Assembly (NCBI RefSeq): GCF_014779765.1
Contig: NZ_JACXZA010000003.1
Span: 186,001 to 250,000 of the forward strand
DNA length: 64,000 bases
Direction of reading: 5' to 3'
From: Paenibacillus terricola
Lineage (GTDB): Bacteria; Bacillota; Bacilli; Paenibacillales; Paenibacillaceae
Shown: positions 1 to 7,331 of the stretch, in pieces
How positions within the stretch are numbered: the first letter of the stretch is position 1
Layout: each line of letters starts with the position of its first letter
The notes under the pieces: model-generated
Told to the model about the DNA's origin: nothing
The model's input: the letters and a program-made list of their open reading frames with translations, nothing else
Databases searched by the model: none
Position numbers and translations under genes: made by a program

Positions 1-430
1 CGAGATCCACGACGACCTTCAGTCCCAATACGATTGGAAGGAAGAAGATGACCCGTGCCAGCCCCCGTCCCTTGAACTTCACGTTCACTAGAATGGCGCA
101 GAACAAGCTGAAGATGACGATAACCGGCGTATTGATGAAGATGTCGATGTTCTCGTCCGTGAATACCCGTAGGAACGTCTGACTCTGACTGGATACTTCC
201 GAGCGGAATAAGTTAGTGAAATTTTGCAAGCCGACATACTTGAGCGTCATGCCCCCGTTGTCGGCAACGCCTACCTCGTGAAACGAGTATTTGATCGTGT
301 TCACTAGCGGCTTTATGAAAAACAGGATGAAGCCGATCAGCCACGGCAGCATGAACACGATGCCATGGATTTTTCTCATATTTTGATGAGATATACGCAG
401 CTTCTTTGGTTTGACCGCTGTACCCTCCAC
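1..430 (-). CDS. Carbohydrate ABC transporter permease, MalF/LplB type (N-terminal part, runs off window)
   Basis: Translating the reverse strand from a GTG at 430 gives an open frame to base 1. An AAGGAGG ribosome binding site at 439-445 lies 8 bases upstream. The basic N-terminus (KPKKLRISHQNMRKIHG) is followed by a first membrane segment (about residues 23-42, MLPWLIGFILFFIKPL) and the periplasmic 'YVGLQNFTNLF' stretch usual in MalF-type sugar permeases. A second membrane segment begins near residue 95. The EAA loop and C-terminus lie outside the window. It follows the DUF5696 gene on the same strand across a 260-base spacer of tandem repeats, so it is probably the last visible gene of the glycan operon or the start of a second importer module. 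The family is clear; the substrate is unknown. Confidence 0.85.
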   Translation of the reverse strand, partial: MEGTAVKPKKLRISHQNMRKIHGIVFMLPWLIGFILFFIKPLVNTIKYSFHEVGVADNGGMTLKYVGLQNFTNLFRSEVSSQSQTFLRVFTDENIDIFINTPVIVIFSLFCAILVNVKFKGRGLARVIFFLPIVLGLKVVVDL

Positions 431-447
431 CTTCGGAACCTCCTTAA

Positions 448-695
448 AGCAATTTTGCTTCTTCTTCGATGTACTGCTTTGCAAGCAAAATTGCTTACCT
501 CGTAAGCATCCGCTTAGCAATTTGCGTGCTTCTTCGATGTACTTCCTGTAAGCAAATTGCTCACTTCGTAAGCATACGCTTAGCAATTTGCGTGCTTCTT
601 CGATGCTTCTATTTGAAAGCAAATTGCTAGCTTCGTAAGGATACGCCTAGCAATTTGCTTTCTTCTTCAATCGCTTCTTGTAAACAAATGACTTA
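448..695. repeat. Tandem intergenic repeat, about 67 bp unit, 3.7 copies, each with an inner inverted repeat
   Basis: Units start at 448, 516, 582 and 649 (68, 66 and 67 bp, then a partial unit). Each opens with AGCAATTTGC (AGCAATTTTGC in the first), continues with a CTTCTTCGAT block, and contains the complementary GCAAATTGCT followed by a TTCGTAAG-ATACGC block. Each unit can therefore fold into a hairpin on either strand. The last partial unit runs into the stop codon of the DUF5696 gene at 693-695. The array fills the spacer between that gene and the next permease. It could affect transcript stability or read-through. Confidence 0.85.
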
Positions 696-3320
696 CTTGT
701 TGGACTCGATGATGTAGCCTAGCGCATCCAGCTGGTGGCCTGCCACGGTAACGGCATATTTGTTGTAGTTGACGATAACCGCCGCTCCGGATGCATAGGT
801 GGTCTCGAACACGTTTTTCGCCAGCATCTGATGATTGACGATCTGCTTCGAGCCAATCTCTTCAAGTCCTTTGCTGTACTCGGAATATAGAGACTTAATA
901 GAGTCTTTAATAGCCGAATATTGAATCGAAATATAATCGCTGTATTCCGAATTTTTCAGAACGTCGACGTTCTCCGAGCTAATCGTAAACTTCGGAATGC
1001 TGCCAAGCTCGAACGCCTGTAGCAAGAAGTAGCTGCTTCGATCTCCCGACATGTTCACGTTCAGCGTCGTATATTCCGTCAACCCGTTCATGACGAGTTG
1101 TCTGAATGGAATCGTGCCGTACATCGTGCCATATTCGCTGCTCTCTCTCGAGATATTCTCTGCGTATTGGCTGTAACGGACTTTGTCCATATTCGGATTG
1201 TCCAGCGCGATCGTCTTGCTCTCCGACAGCTTCTTCAAATTGTCCTCGACGATGCTATTAGCCACGACCGGATCGATAATGTCTCGTGGATTGTAGTTCC
1301 CGTAATAGGTCGAACCCATATCATTCACCGCAATATTCGGATAGTCGTCAGAATCCTTGATGAACTTGTTCACCGTATCGCTTAGGATCAACGGATTGAG
1401 CAGATACTGCTTCGTTACATACAAGTTGAACATGCCGCCAGCAAGATCGTACTTCTGGAGGGCAATCGGCTTGCCGTCATAGCCATGCAGCGCGTTCGAT
1501 TTCAGCCAGAAACCATCGCTCGTATCGGATACTCGCATCAGGTCGGCATTCATGAACAGCTGGCTGTCAGTGTTCTGCTTGAAGTAGTCCATCAAGGCAT
1601 TCAACTGCTTGCTGCTGCCGTTAGCCTTGGTCAAGTCCGCCTTGTTCGAGATTGTGTTGTTTATGCCTCCATTGAAGAAGCCCTTGTAGTTCACAACCTT
1701 GTTGACGTCTTGCAGATCGTTCATGATCGATAGCAGTTGATCGTACTTCGTCATCGAATATGGCTTCGTATAAGGGATTCCGAGGAACCGCTTATCCAGC
1801 GTGACCGCTCCGATGACGTCGAGGAACAGCTTCGGCTTCGTATCGTACACGGGCTTCAAGTCGTATTTGTCGATCAAATACTGCTGGTAGCTCTTCGCCA
1901 TGTCATAATACGAGACGTTGCCGCTGAAAAGCTTATATCGAATCGCATAATCGACGTTGATCAAACCCGTCGTAGACAGGAACCTTGCATCGTTGTCGCT
2001 GTAAGGCCCGAACACCTTCACGCGAGAGAACTGCATCGCGTCCAGCGAGCTGTACGTTTTGTTATACAATGTACCGCCTGATGATGTATCGTTCGTACCA
2101 AGCTGAACCTTGATCGAGCTCAGCTCCGCTCCAGAATCGATGATTCCCAGATAGCCCTGCGTCTTACCGGCAACATCCGTATCATACATACCGAACAGCG
2201 GCATCGTCAGATTCTCCGGAAACTCCGGCATGTCGTAGAGCTTGTCGTAATACGTGTTGTCGTATACGGGACGTTCATACTCCGGATATTTGCCATTGAA
2301 CGTGTTGAGCTTGAACAAAGCCCCGGAACCGTCTGGTACGAAGATGTACCCATCGCTAATTTTGTCCGCCGAAGCAAGCCCGAAGGCAGGAAGCACAGCA
2401 ATGTTCTGCAGCGTATAGAAGTTGTTGCCGCCTTTAATTTCATAGGTCGGCACTTTGACGACGAGATCGCCGTTATCGAGCGTCGCTTCCATCGTGATAA
2501 CGAATTTAGCAGGCTCGGTGATCGACACTTGAATGCCGAATTGCTGGCTGTCCGCCATCAGCATCTCTGTCGTATATCCGACCGCTTTGGACAGACTGAT
2601 CAGGTCCTTCACAAGCGATGTCGGCGGAAGTCCCGAGAACTTATTGAAGTACAAGTGGTTGTCTTGATCCAGCTGGTACGTAATGGACAAAGCATCGTTA
2701 TATTTCTGCGCATCTACATTGCTGATCGTTCCATCGAGAATCCCTTTGTTGATGGGATCGACGAACTCTGCTTGATAATTCTCTTCCGAAATCTTCTCGG
2801 GCATATACTCGTTCAACCGATACGATTCGGTTTCGAAGAAGTCGAACACGATCTGAACGCCGTTCTCGATCTGATTCAGCTCGTACCGACCGTTCTGAAT
2901 CGTATATTTGAACGCATCCCATTCGGTCAAGGTGCCGTCCTTGCCTAGAAACTTAATGACAAGCGGCGATTTCTCGACATCTCCGGCGCCCTCATCCAGA
3001 AACAGGCTATTCCACTCGGTGCCAGCGGCTGTATCTTTGACTTGTAAATTCAACGTCGTCGTATCGAGATAGAGCTGCTTCTGGCTACTGCTTGCCAGCA
3101 GAACGTTGCCCGATTTGGGCTCGATCTTACCAACGACTGGTGAGAGGCCCGCCCTCGCCACGGCAGGTGCAGCCTGCTTGTCGATGCTCCAATGCTTGAT
3201 CAGCGAAGGTGCATACGAGCCCGCCACGATGAGGACAACAACTATAGCGGCGATGGCGAGCTCTCGATACCCGATATTTTTGATCCGGCGCAGTGCCGTT
3301 ACTTGTAAGCTATTTAGCAT
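693..3320 (-). CDS. DUF5696-type large membrane-anchored protein, function unknown
   Basis: The 875-residue product has a basic N-terminus and one membrane segment at about residues 20-42 (AIAAIVVVLIVAGSYAPSL), with no cleavage site or lipobox, so the rest should be outside the cell, tethered to the membrane. The extracellular part begins with a beta-rich region of about 300 residues, followed by alternating strands and helices resembling a glycosidase-like barrel (for example FLDVIGAVTLDKR near 500 and FMNADLMRVSD near 590). I recognise it as the DUF5696 family, known from Paenibacillus sugar-transport loci. No catalytic pair can be named with confidence. It starts at ATG 3320 after AAAGGTGA and lies 7 bases from the Yip1 gene, so they are probably cotranscribed. 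It may bind or cut the glycan imported by this locus. Confidence 0.75.
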   Translation of the reverse strand: MLNSLQVTALRRIKNIGYRELAIAAIVVVLIVAGSYAPSLIKHWSIDKQAAPAVARAGLSPVVGKIEPKSGNVLLASSSQKQLYLDTTTLNLQVKDTAAGTEWNSLFLDEGAGDVEKSPLVIKFLGKDGTLTEWDAFKYTIQNGRYELNQIENGVQIVFDFFETESYRLNEYMPEKISEENYQAEFVDPINKGILDGTISNVDAQKYNDALSITYQLDQDNHLYFNKFSGLPPTSLVKDLISLSKAVGYTTEMLMADSQQFGIQVSITEPAKFVITMEATLDNGDLVVKVPTYEIKGGNNFYTLQNIAVLPAFGLASADKISDGYIFVPDGSGALFKLNTFNGKYPEYERPVYDNTYYDKLYDMPEFPENLTMPLFGMYDTDVAGKTQGYLGIIDSGAELSSIKVQLGTNDTSSGGTLYNKTYSSLDAMQFSRVKVFGPYSDNDARFLSTTGLINVDYAIRYKLFSGNVSYYDMAKSYQQYLIDKYDLKPVYDTKPKLFLDVIGAVTLDKRFLGIPYTKPYSMTKYDQLLSIMNDLQDVNKVVNYKGFFNGGINNTISNKADLTKANGSSKQLNALMDYFKQNTDSQLFMNADLMRVSDTSDGFWLKSNALHGYDGKPIALQKYDLAGGMFNLYVTKQYLLNPLILSDTVNKFIKDSDDYPNIAVNDMGSTYYGNYNPRDIIDPVVANSIVEDNLKKLSESKTIALDNPNMDKVRYSQYAENISRESSEYGTMYGTIPFRQLVMNGLTEYTTLNVNMSGDRSSYFLLQAFELGSIPKFTISSENVDVLKNSEYSDYISIQYSAIKDSIKSLYSEYSKGLEEIGSKQIVNHQMLAKNVFETTYASGAAVIVNYNKYAVTVAGHQLDALGYIIESNK

Positions 3321-3327
3321 CTTGGCA

Positions 3328-3951
3328 TCACCTTTTCATCCATTCAATGACTACGGAATACACGAATCCGATTACTTTGCTGACCAACATGAAGTACAGG
3401 ATCGCCAGGAAAACAATCATGATTGCGGAGATGAACGTAACGATAAGCGTGACAACGTTCGTTAAGGGCGAATATTCGTGAATGACGCACAGCCCACAGA
3501 ATACTAGGAAGTAGAACCAAATGGTTCCGATCACGACGAACGCATGAAGCAGCGCTGCTTCCTCCTGAATAATCGTATTACTCAGGATAATACCGATAAT
3601 ATCGAATATCAGCTTCGGTACTAGCGCATACGTCATGACGACATAGATATCGCCCATGGTCCCGTTCCCGTCGAACAGGGTGGTCACGCTCCAATTGCTA
3701 ATCATAAAGAGCAAGAAAGGAATCAAGGTCGTTATAAAAAGCATGATGCTGTTCATTGCAAACAACGGATTGTAGTTCAATATAAACCCGGTATATTGAT
3801 AACCTAAGATACCCGTAAGCCCGCAGATCAGCAAAATGATCGTCGGAAGCGTATAGTTTCTACTTCTAGTAGACTTAACCGCGTAAAACCCGTCGAAAGG
3901 ATGCAGCAGGACATGGAACATGTATTTACTTTCTGCAATCATACTGGCCAT
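3328..3951 (-). CDS. Yip1-family integral membrane protein
   Basis: The 207-residue protein has a short cytoplasmic N-terminus with a typical Yip1-type opening (FHVLLHPFDGFYAVK) and about five hydrophobic segments (near residues 34-52, 65-88, 98-122, 130-155 and 162-190). Yip1-domain proteins in bacteria are poorly understood polytopic membrane proteins. The gene sits between the NHL-repeat gene and the DUF5696 gene with short spacers (54 and 7 bases), which suggests one membrane complex or one transcription unit. Start ATG 3951 follows an AGGGTAGGG element; an in-frame ATG three codons later is also possible. No enzymatic motif is seen. Confidence 0.75.
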   Translation of the reverse strand: MASMIAESKYMFHVLLHPFDGFYAVKSTRSRNYTLPTIILLICGLTGILGYQYTGFILNYNPLFAMNSIMLFITTLIPFLLFMISNWSVTTLFDGNGTMGDIYVVMTYALVPKLIFDIIGIILSNTIIQEEAALLHAFVVIGTIWFYFLVFCGLCVIHEYSPLTNVVTLIVTFISAIMIVFLAILYFMLVSKVIGFVYSVVIEWMKR

Positions 3952-4005
3952 ATCGGTGAACCCTACCCTTTCCTTTAAATTGCGTTACCTCTTAAAGATT
4001 TGAAT

Positions 4006-5463
4006 TTAGCTGTTTCTCTTGTTGTACCGGAACTCGGAATAGAATAAGGCGAAGGCCACAAGCAGGAACGGAATGATTAACCATACAAAGTGGTGCTGAA
4101 TGAACAAGTTGCGATACCCGTTATAGGCCTTGGAATAATACCCTCGACTGTTGCCTAATTCGAAGTAATACATCGCATCTTCGTACTTATCTCTCATCAG
4201 ATAGTTACGGCCTACTCCCGTATAAGCAATGTCATAGTTCGCATTCTGATGGAGCGTTTGCTCATAATCTTTGCCTGCCGCTTCCCATTTGCCGTTAAAA
4301 TATTGCTTCTCGGCATCCAAGGCAATCTGGCCGAATTCGGTTGGCTGGTAGAGGTAAGCGGTGCTGAACTGCTTATCCGTTACAATCAATCGGTCGCCAG
4401 CCCATGCAATCGCAGTAGGGTCCTTCAGATCTCCCTTCAAGTTGCCGTTAGATCCGAATATATTCATGAGGTCCCCTTCAAAATTGTAGAGAAACACGCG
4501 TCCCTTCGTCTTGTCGAGCAGCGCATAAACGCCGAAATCCGATACTGCGATATCGACGAACTGGCTTTTCTTATCGGTAATGCCGAAGGAATGCAGGTCG
4601 CCGATAACTGGCCAATAGCCGTTCTGAAGCAGTACGTTCTCGCCCTTCGAGTTAAAGCGGAACACTTTATTTTGGGCCGAAGCGTCGAAGGTCGTCGCAT
4701 AGATAAGCCCTTCCGAGTCAAACGTTATATTGTTGAACGATGGCGCGAATATTTTCTTCATTTTCTGCTTCTGTTGACTCGATGCAATCGACTTCCAGAA
4801 GTAGTCCACGACATTGACTTTGGGCTTGTTTAGACCAAAATATCGAGCGAATGTTCCATCGCTATTCAATTGAATGATCCCTTCATAGCTGCCTTGAACG
4901 ACAACGCTGATCTGACCATCCTTATCGACAATCACTTTGGAAGGCTTGAATTGCGTGACGCCGACCATATTCGCTGGCTTCTCGATACTCCGCTTGAATG
5001 CGTAGTTGCTTCCGCTCAGGACGACAATCCGCTCAGCCTCTGTATCCGCGATATAGAGCTCATTAAGCGCCTCACTGAAGTAAACGCCGCCTGGTTTGTT
5101 CAGCATCAACTGTTGGTTCGTATCCGGGTTGACGATAATCTTCCCTGCATCGTCCCGAATGAGCTTGATCGACAAGAGAAACTTCAGATCCCTATCGAAT
5201 ACGTCAACACGGCTTTCCGTGGAATCGACGAGGAAGATACGGTCCGAGCTTACGAATACATCGTCAACGCTGCCCAGCGGGATGTCCCCTAGGCTGCTTC
5301 CATCCACTTGATTGACAAGTTCGAACGCCGGAAGACTCTTCTGAGAATTGCCCCAGAAATCATACGTATAATTGCTCTCAAAGGTATTGGCAGCAAACGC
5401 GCTGGCGGATGGAAGCATCATGCCAAGAATGAAGGCGAAAATTATAGCCCACTTATATTTCAT
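4006..5463 (-). CDS. NHL/six-bladed beta-propeller protein with TPR-like region and C-terminal membrane anchor
   Basis: The 485-residue product has a signal peptide (residues 1-25, ending near SASAFAA) and a series of propeller-like strands. The repeated 'IFLVDSTESRVDVFDRDL', 'LYIADTEAERIVVL' and 'LIVTDKQFSTAYLY' segments are typical of NHL repeats. A helical TPR-like stretch follows (about 385-440, ALDAEKQYFNGKWEAAGKDYEQTL). A single membrane helix at about 455-475 (FVWLIIPFLLVAFALFYSEF) ends in a short basic tail. The propeller should thus lie outside the cell, held by the C-terminus. It is probably a scaffold or ligand-sensing part of the adjacent transporter/Yip1/DUF5696 set. It lies 37 bases after the MalG-type permease gene. 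No known enzyme motif was found. Confidence 0.75.
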   Translation of the reverse strand: MKYKWAIIFAFILGMMLPSASAFAANTFESNYTYDFWGNSQKSLPAFELVNQVDGSSLGDIPLGSVDDVFVSSDRIFLVDSTESRVDVFDRDLKFLLSIKLIRDDAGKIIVNPDTNQQLMLNKPGGVYFSEALNELYIADTEAERIVVLSGSNYAFKRSIEKPANMVGVTQFKPSKVIVDKDGQISVVVQGSYEGIIQLNSDGTFARYFGLNKPKVNVVDYFWKSIASSQQKQKMKKIFAPSFNNITFDSEGLIYATTFDASAQNKVFRFNSKGENVLLQNGYWPVIGDLHSFGITDKKSQFVDIAVSDFGVYALLDKTKGRVFLYNFEGDLMNIFGSNGNLKGDLKDPTAIAWAGDRLIVTDKQFSTAYLYQPTEFGQIALDAEKQYFNGKWEAAGKDYEQTLHQNANYDIAYTGVGRNYLMRDKYEDAMYYFELGNSRGYYSKAYNGYRNLFIQHHFVWLIIPFLLVAFALFYSEFRYNKRNS

Positions 5464-5500
5464 AGCTGTTGGGCCTTCCTTTCCGATTGTGAATTGATCA

Positions 5501-6400
5501 TTATTCTTTAATGCCTGACGTCGCCATTGTCGAGATTACGTTGCTCTGTGAAATAACGAAGACGACGATCGGAACGATCAGCATGATGAGCGTAACGGCC
5601 GAGGCAACCCCGGTCCTCGCTACGCCCGCATTAACAATCTGGGATAATGCATAGCTGACCGGCTTGAGCTTCTCGCTGTAGATAAAGCCGCCTCCTGTCG
5701 TCCCCCACAAATTCTGGAAGGACAAGATGATTAGCGTGATCCATGCCGAACGCGAGAGAGGCATCATAACCTTCCAGAAAACCGTAAACTCATTGGCCCC
5801 GTCCATCTTGGCAGCCTCGATCAATGCATCGGGCACCTGCACCATGAAGTTCTGCATGAGGAACAGTCCTAATGTAGAAGCTGCGGTTGGCAGAATGACA
5901 GCCCAATACGTATCGATGAGTCCTAGCTTAGACATGATGACGTAGTTAGGCAGTGCGGTAACGGTACCGTTGAACATAAGCGAGTAAACGATCATTTTGG
6001 ACATCGTCTTCGATCCCGGGAACACATATTTCGCTAGCGGGAAAGCCGCCATCGAACCGATGATAACGCTGCTCGCCGTACCCGCAGCCGTTAGAAACAC
6101 GGTGTTGAACAAATAGCGGGACATCGGAATCCAAGAGTTGCCGATAATGATGAACAAATCCTGGAAGTTCGTAAGCGTCGGATTCTGAACGAACAGCTTG
6201 GGCGGGAAAATAAAGATCTCGTTGAGCGGCTTGAATGCATTGTTAATGATGAAGACAAGCGGCCAGACACTGAATAATCCGAATAGGCCCAGAAACAAAG
6301 TAAGAAAGGCATCGCCGATCATACTCCTGTTTCTTCGTTTGAACTTCCTGGATAGATAAACTTTCTTAATGGCTAAAGGAAGAGCATTCACTCTAGGCAC
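5501..6400 (-). CDS. Carbohydrate ABC transporter permease, MalG type
   Basis: The 299-residue protein has six predicted membrane segments. It carries the MalG-family EAA loop near residues 190-210, 'ALIEAAKMDGANEFTVFWKVMMPLSR', which docks the ATPase subunit. It forms the channel with the MalF-type partner just upstream. The GTG start at 6400 overlaps the partner's stop by 8 bases, pointing to translational coupling; a GTG at 6391 is an alternative. No ATPase gene lies nearby. In Bacilli a shared MsmX-type ATPase usually serves such importers, and I infer the same here. Confidence 0.93.
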   Translation of the reverse strand: MPRVNALPLAIKKVYLSRKFKRRNRSMIGDAFLTLFLGLFGLFSVWPLVFIINNAFKPLNEIFIFPPKLFVQNPTLTNFQDLFIIIGNSWIPMSRYLFNTVFLTAAGTASSVIIGSMAAFPLAKYVFPGSKTMSKMIVYSLMFNGTVTALPNYVIMSKLGLIDTYWAVILPTAASTLGLFLMQNFMVQVPDALIEAAKMDGANEFTVFWKVMMPLSRSAWITLIILSFQNLWGTTGGGFIYSEKLKPVSYALSQIVNAGVARTGVASAVTLIMLIVPIVVFVISQSNVISTMATSGIKE

Positions 6401-7325
6401 CTACCCTTCTGAGAACCTTCTGGACGATGATGTTGGTAAACACCATGATGAAGAACAGAATCGTTGCAATCGCCGACGCATAACCCATCTCATGTCGAAT
6501 GAATCCGTAATCGTGCAAGTGAGTCAGAATCGTATGACCCGAGTATTCGACTGACGGGAAGCCCGCAAGCTCGAGTGAAATCTGAGATACGGATAGTGAA
6601 GCTGTAATCTGCATCACCGCGCCGAACAACAGCTGCGGTCTCATCGAAGGAAGCGTAATGAACCACAGCTCCTGCCAACGGTTACGAATGCCGTCGATCT
6701 GACCCGCTTCATACAGCGTCTTATCAACGTTCTGCAAACCTGCGATGAACGCCAGGAAGCTGACGCCAAGGCTTAGCCACAGCTGAACGAGAATCAGAAT
6801 CGGGAATACGTATTTCTTCGTATCGAAGAATAGAATCGGCTCGCTTGCGAGACCCAGCTTCATCATCCACGCATTGGCGTAGCCATACATATCGGATGAG
6901 AAGATGAGCTTCCAGATCATATAAGCGTTGCCTGAAATCGATGGCGCATAGAACACCAGTGTCATGACGGCGCGCACCTTCGGCGACAGCTCGTTGATCA
7001 ACCATGAGAACACGAAGCACATCAGGTAACTGACCGGCCCTGTTATGAGCGCGAAGAACAACGTGTTCTTGACGGCAATGAGGAAGACATCGTCATTGAC
7101 CGTCAGGTTGATATAGTTACGGAGCCCGACAAACGTTGGCGCCTCGAGCATATTGAACGATGTGAAGCTAATAACGATCGAAGTGAGTACAGGGATCGCT
7201 GTAAACACCAGGAATAGAATCGCGAACGGCAGAATGAGCAAATACTTGCCTTTATGCTCTTTCCAGACTTGCATAGGGGACCTTCTGCCGCGGTTACTTG
7301 TCTTTACTTGTCGACTCGTCAGCAT
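6393..7325 (-). CDS. Carbohydrate ABC transporter permease, MalF type
   Basis: The 310-residue protein has a basic cytoplasmic N-terminus and six membrane segments, the first at about residues 28-50 (YLLILPFAILFLVFTAIPVL). The EAA-type loop near 210-230 reads 'TLYEAGQIDGIRNRWQELWFITLPSMRP'. It pairs with the MalG-type permease whose start it overlaps by 8 bases. The gene begins 7 bases after the upstream fused binding-protein gene, so all are in one operon. The ATG at 7325 is preceded by GAGGAG about 12 bases away, a slightly long spacing. Confidence 0.93.
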   Translation of the reverse strand: MLTSRQVKTSNRGRRSPMQVWKEHKGKYLLILPFAILFLVFTAIPVLTSIVISFTSFNMLEAPTFVGLRNYINLTVNDDVFLIAVKNTLFFALITGPVSYLMCFVFSWLINELSPKVRAVMTLVFYAPSISGNAYMIWKLIFSSDMYGYANAWMMKLGLASEPILFFDTKKYVFPILILVQLWLSLGVSFLAFIAGLQNVDKTLYEAGQIDGIRNRWQELWFITLPSMRPQLLFGAVMQITASLSVSQISLELAGFPSVEYSGHTILTHLHDYGFIRHEMGYASAIATILFFIMVFTNIIVQKVLRRVGA

Positions 7326-7331
7326 AATCGC

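Noticed and set aside
448-695. CRISPR array
   Set aside because: Whole 67-bp units repeat without unique spacers, and no cas gene is near.
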